Origin: JBBTYZ01 sp038061595
GTDB taxonomy: Bacteria > Patescibacteriota > Minisyncoccia > UBA6257 > GWB1-50-10
Direction: 5' to 3'
Length of the DNA: 17,645 nt
Assembly: GCA_038061595.1 (NCBI GenBank)
Contig: JBBTYZ010000027.1
Location: 1-17,645, forward strand
The position numbers were made by a program, and so were the translations under genes. Below are positions 12,864-17,645 of this stretch, in pieces. Each line of letters begins with the position of its first letter. Positions within the stretch are counted from its first letter, which is position 1. The notes beneath the pieces were generated by a model. The model was not told where the DNA came from, did not search any database, and saw nothing but the letters and a program-made list of their open reading frames with translations.

Positions 12864-13165
12864 GACAATACAATAAATTAGTCCGGGACAGAATATTGGA
12901 AATAATCGAAAAAGATGACGTAAAACCGATATGGCACAAAGCCGGACGCAGTGAGTATTGGAAAAAACTAAAAGAGAAATTAGTTGAGGAGGTTAATGAA
13001 TTTCTTGATAGTAAGAAACAGGAAGAGCTGGCTGATGTATTAGAGGTAATTGATGCTATTTCCGATTTGTGGGGATTTAAGCGTGCAAGGACTCGCAAAA
13101 TCAAGAATGATAAGAAAAGGCGCCGTGGCGGGTTTAAGAAAAGGATAATTTTGGAAAAAGCATAG
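12860..13165 (+). CDS. MazG-like / phosphoribosyl-ATP pyrophosphohydrolase-like protein
   Basis: A 101-residue protein beginning MRQYNKLVRDRILEII, the characteristic opening of a small all-alpha NTP pyrophosphatase group related to MazG and HisE. The metal-binding helix pattern is present: KLVEEVNEF, then EELADVLEVIDAI, giving the E-x-x-E and E-x-x-D clusters. It ends with KKRRRGGFKKRIILEKA, also usual for the group. Such enzymes hydrolyse (d)NTPs to monophosphates, often to remove damaged or surplus nucleotides; no his genes are visible, so a house-cleaning role is more likely. Upstream in-frame ATGs at 12845 and 12854 exist. ATG 12860 is chosen because it makes an ATGA overlap with the preceding stop and begins the conserved region. 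Confidence 0.8.
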   Translation: MRQYNKLVRDRILEIIEKDDVKPIWHKAGRSEYWKKLKEKLVEEVNEFLDSKKQEELADVLEVIDAISDLWGFKRARTRKIKNDKKRRRGGFKKRIILEKA

Positions 13166-13175
13166 AGATAGCGCA

Positions 13176-13198
13176 AAGACGGGGATAACCCCCGTCTT
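13176..13198 (+). terminator. Terminator after the MazG-like gene
   Basis: AAGACGGGG (13176-13184) and CCCCGTCTT (13190-13198) form a perfect 9-bp hairpin with a 5-nt loop, followed by G and a run of T. Confidence 0.88.
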
Positions 13199-13270
13199 GT
13201 TTTTTTCTTGGGGTTTAATAAACTTACCTTTAGCTTGTTTAGAAAATAAACTTGCCCGCCTTTGGTGGGA

Positions 13271-13278
13271 AAGGAGAG
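13271..13278 (+). promoter_or_regulatory. Shine-Dalgarno that sets the thyX start
   Basis: AAGGAGAG lies 4 nt before the TTG at 13283, good spacing for initiation. It lies inside the frame that would begin at TTG 13262, so 13283 is the better start. Confidence 0.7.
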
Positions 13279-13282
13279 TTCC

Positions 13283-14068
13283 TTGAGACGCGTAGAGCCG
13301 ATTGTTTTTCTTATCGGCGAGAGCCGAGTTGTTGAAGACGGACTTCAAGCATATCTCAATCATGTTGGCGCGCCCGATTGGAAATCTGATGCGCCGAGTG
13401 ATGGAGAAAGGTTGTCGGAGGTTTTTGGTCGGCTGTGCTACCGCAGCTGGGCGCCTGGAATGAATGCAAATGTGACGAAGGTGAGGAGCGGAAACGCTGC
13501 CTATATCGCCAATATTTTGAAAACCCAGCACGGCTCGGTCACCGAGCACGCTATGGTCAATTTCATTTTTGCTGATGTAAGCCGAGTGTTCACTCACGAA
13601 TTAGTACGTCACCGCGTGGGAACTGCGATATCTCAAGAGAGCTTGCGTTATGTAAGGTTGGACGATTTGGGCCAATGGTTGCCGACTGTAATTAAAGAAG
13701 ACGCAGAAGCAATGGAGCTCTTTGGTGACACTTTTGAGCACCTTGAGAGATTACAGATTAAGCTTGCCAATCATTTCAAACTGGACGAACCCGGTACGCC
13801 GTTCCACAAAAAGAAGGTTATAACATCCGCCATGCGCCGTATTGCTCCGGACGGTCTTGCCACTACTATTGGTTGGTCTGCCAATTTCAGAATGCTTCGC
13901 TGGCTTCTTGAATTGAGGACTCATGAAAGTGCGGAAGAAGAAATCCGTTTGGTTTTCGGCAAGGTCGGAGAAATCTTAATACAGAGATATCCTAATATGT
14001 TCGGAGATTTTACTACGGAGATTGTTGAGGGTTTGCCTTGGTACAAGCCCGCGAACAAAAAGATTTAA
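13283..14068 (+). CDS. thyX: Flavin-dependent thymidylate synthase ThyX
   Basis: ThyX makes dTMP from dUMP using FAD, NADPH and methylene-tetrahydrofolate, replacing ThyA. The 261 residues contain HGSVTEHAMVNFIF, FTHELVRHRVGTAISQESLRY and a C-terminal RTHESAEEEIR segment. The family motif is usually RHRx7S; here eight residues separate R111 from S120, so this is a variant of the loop, and G113-T114 replace the common A-S. The TTG start at 13283 is supported by AAGGAGAG. A weak promoter may lie around 13208-13236. It stands alone between two terminators. With the MazG-like gene just upstream, the local theme may be nucleotide metabolism. Confidence 0.9.
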   Translation: MRRVEPIVFLIGESRVVEDGLQAYLNHVGAPDWKSDAPSDGERLSEVFGRLCYRSWAPGMNANVTKVRSGNAAYIANILKTQHGSVTEHAMVNFIFADVSRVFTHELVRHRVGTAISQESLRYVRLDDLGQWLPTVIKEDAEAMELFGDTFEHLERLQIKLANHFKLDEPGTPFHKKKVITSAMRRIAPDGLATTIGWSANFRMLRWLLELRTHESAEEEIRLVFGKVGEILIQRYPNMFGDFTTEIVEGLPWYKPANKKI

Positions 14069-14073
14069 TTATT

Positions 14074-14095
14074 AAAACGCCCCATCGGGCGTTTT
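14074..14095 (+). terminator. Terminator after thyX
   Basis: AAAACGCCC (14074-14082) and GGGCGTTTT (14087-14095) with a 4-nt loop, then T-rich sequence. The -35 of the next gene begins 5 nt later. Confidence 0.88.
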
Positions 14096-14099
14096 TTGT

Positions 14100-14128
14100 T
14101 TGACATAAATACAAATAAGTCGTATTTT
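14100..14128 (+). promoter_or_regulatory. Promoter of paralog 1
   Basis: TTGACA (14100-14105), 17-bp spacer, TATTTT (14123-14128). The same -35, spacing and -10 recur before paralogs 2 and 3. The leader from here to the start closely resembles that of paralog 3. Confidence 0.75.
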
Positions 14129-14164
14129 GCTAAAAGCTCAATTCACTATTACTGAGGAAGGAAA

Positions 14165-14740
14165 ATGCTCTCCGCACTAGACACTTGGTTGCTGCGCCTC
14201 ACCGAAAGATTCGTGAAGCGGTTCAACTGGACTACGGGTAAGGACAATTTCTGGCTGGCAAAGAAGTTTTGCATCCCCGAAGCGCTATGTTTGGTGTTTA
14301 TGTTTGTAGCGGTGTGGGCGACATCCACGACTGCTACTATAAATTTTTTGGGCGTACATTTGATGTTGGGTTCAATGATTGCATTGTTTACCTACTCAGC
14401 GTCTTGGATAATCATCAGGGTGTCGGAATTTATGGCAGATATGGCTGCGGCAACTGGGGCTATGGAGCTCTCTTTTCAACACAAGCTTCTCCGTACTCGT
14501 AAGTCAGCCATAATCAGGACTGTTGTATGGCCATCTATCTTCTACATCTTCATTCACTCCTTTTCAGTAGCAGCCATATTTGGAGTTTCAGAGATATTTT
14601 ATGTGATGATTGTTTATCTCATCAGCGTCAATAAACCACCTTTCAAGCGCAGTATGGCTGTGGAATGGCTGAGAGGTAAGGCTAATGAACTTGCTGGTTC
14701 GCTTCAGCCCACACCAACGCCACAACCAGCTTATTTATAA
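14165..14740 (+). CDS. Tandem paralogous membrane protein 1 of 3
   Basis: I do not recognise the family. The 191-residue protein has a conserved N-terminal amphipathic block (LDTWLLRLTERFVKRFNWTTGKDNFWLAKK) shared with its two neighbours. Four likely membrane segments lie at about 36-55, 60-86, 113-135 and 138-155. The conserved C-terminal tail is NKPPFKRSMAVEWLRGKANEL, ending in a Thr-Pro-rich PTPTPQPAYL. Both ends are probably cytoplasmic. The start has GAGGAAGG just upstream. It has its own promoter (14100-14128) and terminator (14751-14771). It is the most divergent of the three, differing most in the membrane segments and tail. Confidence 0.8.
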   Translation: MLSALDTWLLRLTERFVKRFNWTTGKDNFWLAKKFCIPEALCLVFMFVAVWATSTTATINFLGVHLMLGSMIALFTYSASWIIIRVSEFMADMAAATGAMELSFQHKLLRTRKSAIIRTVVWPSIFYIFIHSFSVAAIFGVSEIFYVMIVYLISVNKPPFKRSMAVEWLRGKANELAGSLQPTPTPQPAYL

Positions 14741-14750
14741 TATTATCTAC

Positions 14751-14771
14751 GACCGACGGTTTCCGTCGGTC
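14751..14771 (+). terminator. Terminator after paralog 1
   Basis: GACCGACGG and CCGTCGGTC form a perfect 9-bp hairpin with a TTT loop, followed by a T-rich run. It differs in sequence from the terminators of paralogs 2 and 3. Confidence 0.88.
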
Positions 14772-14781
14772 TTTTGTTTTT

Positions 14782-14810
14782 TTGACCAGACAAGGAATAA
14801 GAGGTATTTT
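14782..14810 (+). promoter_or_regulatory. Promoter of paralog 2
   Basis: TTGACC (14782-14787), 17-bp spacer, TATTTT (14805-14810). Same layout as the paralog 1 and 3 promoters, but with a different leader. Confidence 0.7.
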
Positions 14811-14847
14811 ATAAAAAGCTTATTAAAAACGCGCTAAGGAGAGTCCG

Positions 14848-15384
14848 ATGCTCCAATTGGACGCTTGGCTTCTAAAAATCACCGAGAAAGTCGTAAGGCG
14901 ATTCAATTGGCTCACTGGAAAGGACAATTTCTGGCTCGCCAAACTATTTTTTGCCGTTGGCATATCATCTCTAATGATCACTTTTTATATTTGGATGTTT
15001 GTGTTCCCGATCATCTTTTTCGCAGGAGGGCTTATTGTGGGGTTAATCGGTGCATCTCAATGGCTTTTTATTAGAGAGCAGGAGATGGTGTCAGAGAAGA
15101 GCGCCCTGAAAGGAGCGAAAGATTTGATGAATGAAATGAGTTTAAGGAATACTCGTTTAACTTCTTTGTTGGCCTTCTTTATGTATAATATTTTTTTCTT
15201 GGGGATGCCTTTGATGTTTTTTGTTCCACAATTGATCTTTTTCGCCTCTGATATAGTTATTGATTATCTTGTGAGCGTAGAGAAACCGCCTTTCAAGCGG
15301 AGTATGGCCATAGAATGGTTGAAGAATAAAATCAATGAACTTACTCGGTCGCTAGATCCAACTCCGAGTCCTCAGCCAGTTTAA
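14848..15384 (+). CDS. Tandem paralogous membrane protein 2 of 3
   Basis: A 178-residue protein with the same plan as its neighbours. The N-terminal block is LDAWLLKITEKVVRRFNWLTGKDNFWLAKL. Hydrophobic segments lie at about 32-70 (probably two helices) and 108-145 (two helices), with a charged loop between them. The tail is EKPPFKRSMAIEWLKNKINELTRSLDPTPSPQPV. AAGGAGAG precedes the ATG at good distance. The coding 3' end is nearly identical in DNA to that of paralog 3 (74 bp perfect from 15289) while the middle has diverged, which points to recent gene conversion or duplication of the ends. The TAA stop is part of the terminator stem. Function unknown. Confidence 0.8.
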   Translation: MLQLDAWLLKITEKVVRRFNWLTGKDNFWLAKLFFAVGISSLMITFYIWMFVFPIIFFAGGLIVGLIGASQWLFIREQEMVSEKSALKGAKDLMNEMSLRNTRLTSLLAFFMYNIFFLGMPLMFFVPQLIFFASDIVIDYLVSVEKPPFKRSMAIEWLKNKINELTRSLDPTPSPQPV

Positions 15385-15407
15385 ACGCCCTCGGGCGTTT
15401 TTTGTTT
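15289..15407 (+). repeat. Near-identical 3' segment, copy in paralog 2
   Basis: Bases 15289-15362 are identical to 15901-15974 (offset 612). After a short diverged Pro-codon stretch, 15376-15407, including stop codon and terminator, are identical to 15988-16019. Confidence 0.9.
15383..15400 (+). terminator. Terminator after paralog 2
   Basis: AAACGCCC and GGGCGTTT with a CTCG-type tight loop, then T-rich sequence. The stem includes the last two bases of the stop codon. Confidence 0.85.
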
Positions 15408-15434
15408 GACAGAATGATAAACAAATCGTATTTT
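15406..15434 (+). promoter_or_regulatory. Promoter of paralog 3
   Basis: TTGACA (15406-15411), 17-bp spacer, TATTTT (15429-15434). The following leader (AAAAGCTCAATTTACTATTA) is almost the same as that of paralog 1. Confidence 0.75.
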
Positions 15435-15471
15435 ATTAAAAGCTCAATTTACTATTATCGGGGAGGGGAGA

Positions 15472-15996
15472 ATGCTCTCCAAAGCGGATGCTTGGTTGCT
15501 GGAACTAACCGAGAAACTCGTAAAGCGATTCAATTGGTTAACCGGAAAGGATAACTTCTGGTTGGCTAAACGGGTTTTCTTCGCGAGTGGTCTTTTTATG
15601 TTCATATGGGTCTGCGAGTGGAATCAATACTTTGTTCCCTTAGCATTCGTGGCTGGAGCTTTTCATATTTTCATTTGGATTACGGTTGCCAGCTTATCGG
15701 AATCTAAGGCCGTTACTGATTCAATTGAGGGAGTAAAGAATCTTAGATACGTAAACGCCATACGGTGGATTCGTATATATGTTGTTCTTGCTTCATTCGT
15801 AGTTGTTTATATTGACTCGTCTAAGGCCCTATTGATATTTTTATGTGTAAATAGGTTATTAGACATTCTTGGCGTTTATCTGATCAGCATCAACAAACCT
15901 CCTTTCAAGCGGAGTATGGCCATAGAATGGTTGAAGAATAAAATCAATGAACTTACTCGGTCGCTAGATCCAACGCCAACTCCACAACCAGTTTAA
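15472..15996 (+). CDS. Tandem paralogous membrane protein 3 of 3
   Basis: A 174-residue protein of the same family: ADAWLLELTEKLVKRFNWLTGKDNFWLAKR at the N terminus, hydrophobic segments at about 35-75 and 98-140, and the tail NKPPFKRSMAIEWLKNKINELTRSLDPTPTPQPV. GGGGAGGGGAG upstream of the ATG is a strong Shine-Dalgarno. Its promoter and leader match paralog 1, while its 3' end and terminator match paralog 2, so the three units have exchanged parts. The conserved ends and variable membrane core suggest the tails hold a common partner or site. Function unknown. Confidence 0.8.
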   Translation: MLSKADAWLLELTEKLVKRFNWLTGKDNFWLAKRVFFASGLFMFIWVCEWNQYFVPLAFVAGAFHIFIWITVASLSESKAVTDSIEGVKNLRYVNAIRWIRIYVVLASFVVVYIDSSKALLIFLCVNRLLDILGVYLISINKPPFKRSMAIEWLKNKINELTRSLDPTPTPQPV

Positions 15997-16019
15997 ACGC
16001 CCTCGGGCGTTTTTTGTTT
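15901..16019 (+). repeat. Near-identical 3' segment, copy in paralog 3
   Basis: Counterpart of 15289-15407; see that entry. Covers the conserved tail, stop codon and terminator. Confidence 0.9.
15995..16012 (+). terminator. Terminator after paralog 3
   Basis: AAACGCCC and GGGCGTTT with a tight loop and T run, identical to the terminator of paralog 2 and overlapping the stop codon in the same way. Confidence 0.85.
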
Positions 16020-16045
16020 ACAAAAATTTTATAGATTGTTACACT
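16017..16045 (+). promoter_or_regulatory. Promoter of the protease gene
   Basis: TTTACA (16017-16022), 17-bp spacer, TACACT (16040-16045). It directly follows the paralog 3 terminator and gives a leader of about 34 nt with GAGGAG before the ATG. Confidence 0.55.
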
Positions 16046-16085
16046 TTTAGTTAGTTATCATTAATTTCTCATATGAGGAGCAAGT

Positions 16086-16655
16086 ATGAAATGGCTCGCA
16101 TTTGTTTTTCCTCTTATTGTTTCTTGTTCTCCGCCTCCAGTAACTATCTTTCAAAGATACGCAACGATAGAGGTGTCCAATAGCTCTTCCTCGGGCTCTG
16201 CGGTTTCGCTCGGTAAGGGGTATTTTTTTACGGCAAGGCATGTTATCACTTCAGATTCTTTTACTGTCTTTAACGCAAGGGGCAAAGATAAAAAACCTCT
16301 CCGAATCTTTGAGTTCGACGATGTAGTTTTCTTCAAAGCCGACATAGATACCAACTTTCCGGAAGTACAGATTGCTGAGCCTAAAATCGGCGAAGGTGTT
16401 TACATTATTCAACCCATATTTTCAGATAGTGGCGTAAACATTTTTCTATTTCAAGGAAATATAGCTCATGTGTCTGATTTTCATGGAACGATTGATAGAC
16501 CAATCTTTTCTGGAATTTCGGGCTCTGGGGTTTTCAATAAAAAAGGCGAGCTTATTGGTGTAGCAAGTCAGCTTTACGGCATTCAAGGACAGGTAGCCTT
16601 TGGGATATTCGTAAAAGTCATCGTTTTTGAACCAATGCTTCGAAAAGCGAGGTAG
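16086..16655 (+). CDS. Trypsin-like serine protease, predicted lipoprotein
   Basis: A 189-residue protein with a short hydrophobic leader (WLAFVFPLIVS) and a lipobox-like VSC, making C14 the probable lipidated residue, so it should be anchored outside the cytoplasmic membrane. The chymotrypsin-fold triad is visible: H52 in FFTARHV, D79 in DDVVFFKA and S145 in GISGSGVFNKKGELIGVAS. The usual GxSGGP is replaced by GISGSG, but the nucleophile position is kept. No PDZ domain is present, so it is a minimal protease compared with DegP-type enzymes. The ATG has GAGGAG upstream. It has its own promoter and terminator. The substrate is unknown; its nearness to the paralog trio may be incidental. Confidence 0.78.
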   Translation: MKWLAFVFPLIVSCSPPPVTIFQRYATIEVSNSSSSGSAVSLGKGYFFTARHVITSDSFTVFNARGKDKKPLRIFEFDDVVFFKADIDTNFPEVQIAEPKIGEGVYIIQPIFSDSGVNIFLFQGNIAHVSDFHGTIDRPIFSGISGSGVFNKKGELIGVASQLYGIQGQVAFGIFVKVIVFEPMLRKAR

Positions 16656-16673
16656 GCGTTCATAGTTATCTTG

Positions 16674-16692
16674 ACCGGCGATTTTCGCCGGT
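16674..16692 (+). terminator. Terminator after the protease gene
   Basis: ACCGGCG and CGCCGGT form a 7-bp hairpin with a 5-nt ATTTT loop, followed by a T-rich tract. Confidence 0.85.
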
Positions 16693-16710
16693 TTTGTTTT
16701 TACTGTTTTC

Positions 16711-16719
16711 TGTTATAAT
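16711..16719 (+). promoter_or_regulatory. Extended -10 promoter of lemA
   Basis: TGT followed by TATAAT (16714-16719). The predicted start, near 16726, is next to the ATG at 16727, so the lemA mRNA should be leaderless. The -35 is weak, as is common for extended -10 promoters. Confidence 0.55.
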
Positions 16720-16726
16720 TCAAATT

Positions 16727-17281
16727 ATGAAAAAATCAACAATAATTTTAGTCGCAGTAGTCGTAGTTGTCGTAGGCTGGCTTTGGATGGGCTATAACGG
16801 TCTTGTTTCAAGACGTGAAGCAATCACTAATCAATGGGCGCAGGTGGAAACGCAGTATCAGAGGCGTTTGGATTTGATTCCTAATCTAGTGGAGTCGGTT
16901 AAGGGCGTAATGAAGCAGGAACAGACGGTATTCACGGCTCTTGCTGATGCGAGAACAAAATATGCCGGAGCGGTCACAATTAACGACAAAGCCGCGGCGG
17001 CAACTCAAGTTGAAAGCGCTTTGGGGCGGCTTTTGGCGGTAGCCGAAAATTATCCGGTTTTGAAATCATCCGACACTGTCCAAACTTTAATGGTTCAGCT
17101 TGAAGGCACGGAAAACAGGGTAAGCGTTGAAAGAAAAAGATATAACGATGTCGTAAGAGATTTGAATGTTTCCGTTAAACGTTTCCCGGGTAACTTGCTT
17201 GCAAAAGTATTCGGTTTCGGCGAGCAAAACTACTTTGAAGCAGCAGCAGGCGCGGAAGATGCTCCAGCAGTAAAACTTTAA
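16727..17281 (+). CDS. lemA: LemA family protein
   Basis: A 184-residue LemA protein: one N-terminal membrane segment (about 5-24), then the family hallmark YNGLVSRREAITNQWAQVETQYQRR and LDLIPNLVESVKG, followed by a helical bundle with AVAENYPVLKSSDTVQTLM and the NRVSVERKRYND block. LemA proteins are membrane-anchored helical proteins of unclear function, often encoded with TPM-domain proteins, as here. An in-frame ATG at 16694 would place 11 extra residues over the promoter, so ATG 16727 is preferred. The TPM-domain gene follows 10 nt after the stop and is probably cotranscribed. Confidence 0.92.
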   Translation: MKKSTIILVAVVVVVVGWLWMGYNGLVSRREAITNQWAQVETQYQRRLDLIPNLVESVKGVMKQEQTVFTALADARTKYAGAVTINDKAAAATQVESALGRLLAVAENYPVLKSSDTVQTLMVQLEGTENRVSVERKRYNDVVRDLNVSVKRFPGNLLAKVFGFGEQNYFEAAAGAEDAPAVKL

Positions 17282-17291
17282 ACTTAAATCC

Positions 17292-17645
17292 GTGTTAAAG
17301 CGCTTAATCTTAATTGGCGCCTTTTTACCGATAGTCACTCTGGCTTATGTTAGTCCGGGTAAACCGTCGGGCTTTGTTAATGATTTTGCAGGCGTTATTG
17401 AGTCCACCCAGAAAAGCGAGCTGGAGAATAAGCTCCAGAGTTTTAAAAATTCTACTGGCAATGAAATAGCGGTTGTCACGGTTAAGTCTTTGGACGGAGA
17501 CACGATTGAAAATTTTGCGTCAGAACTTTTTTAAGTGTGGGGTATTGGTGAGAGGGGGTAGGATAACGGTGTTTTATTTATGGTTGCGACAGATGACCGC
17601 GCATTGAGGATTGATGTTGGATACGGTTTAGATGGCTTCTTAAGG
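17292..17645 (+). pseudogene. TPM-domain protein gene with two in-frame stops, runs off the right edge
   Basis: The frame starts at GTG 17292 with a signal-like segment (LKRLILIGAFLPIVTLA), then the TPM opening SGFVNDFAGVIESTQKSELENKL and TGNEIAVVTVKSLDGDTIENFASELF. There TAA (17532-17534) interrupts. The same frame resumes as VWGIGERG, meets TAG (17559-17561), and continues DNGVLFMVATDDRALRIDVGYGLDGFL to the window end, all matching the family core. Nothing is deleted or shifted: only two codons are stops. The family (YgcG/TPM_phosphatase) is usually secreted and membrane-anchored. A recent pseudogene is most likely; read-through or assembly error are alternatives. The first part alone gives an 80-residue peptide ending at 17534. 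Confidence 0.8.

Noticed and set aside
13040..13597. Minus-strand frame of 185 codons opposite the MazG-like gene and thyX
   Set aside because: It covers a terminator and the 5' half of thyX on the other strand, with no recognisable domain or start signal.
17532..17561. Alternative genetic code with TAA/TAG as sense codons
   Set aside because: TAA and TAG end other intact genes in the window (for example L32, L33, rnc), so a code change does not explain the two stops.

Overview
The window reads as a chromosomal segment of a Candidate Phyla Radiation (Patescibacteria, probably Parcubacteria-like) bacterium. This is an inference from protein style: minimal translation factors (EF-Ts of 149 residues, TrmD of 213), a compact 726-residue SMC-type ATPase, CPR-type L32, L33 and S2 proteins, many SD-less starts, tRNA genes without encoded CCA, and mostly very short intergenic gaps. 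UGA, UAA and UAG are all used as ordinary stops, so the UGA=Gly code of some CPR lineages does not apply.

Layout. About 1-8,930 is a housekeeping block, all on the plus strand: rnhB, an unknown protein, rpmF (50 codons), nusB, rnc, the SMC-like ATPase, a phosphoribosyltransferase-like protein, rpsP, a KH-domain protein, trmD, rpsB, tsf and a small membrane protein. About 8,940-11,930 holds four tRNA genes (Tyr-GTA, Thr-TGT, Thr-GGT, Trp-CCA), two degenerate tRNA-derived segments, two convergent CPBP-type membrane proteins, a DUF192 protein and rpmG. About 11,926-14,070 holds an unknown 89-residue protein, a Cys-rich unknown protein overlapping a MazG-like pyrophosphohydrolase, and thyX. About 14,100-16,020 holds three tandem paralogous membrane proteins, each with its own promoter and terminator. 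The right end has a trypsin-like lipoprotein, lemA, and a TPM-domain gene with two in-frame stops.

How it works. Several core genes and lemA have a -10 box so close to the start codon that the mRNA should be leaderless or nearly so. Two CDSs begin 1-2 nt after a tRNA 3' end. In contrast, the accessory genes (CPBP pair, thyX, the paralog trio, the protease) have clear Shine-Dalgarno sequences and longer leaders.

The strongest candidate for something undescribed is a pair of elements of 107 and 105 bp with the same perfect 11-bp inverted termini. They sit at rnc/smc and at tsf/next gene. Each interrupts what would otherwise be a stop/start overlap, precisely between the A and TG of an ATG start, and its last G turns the start into GTG.
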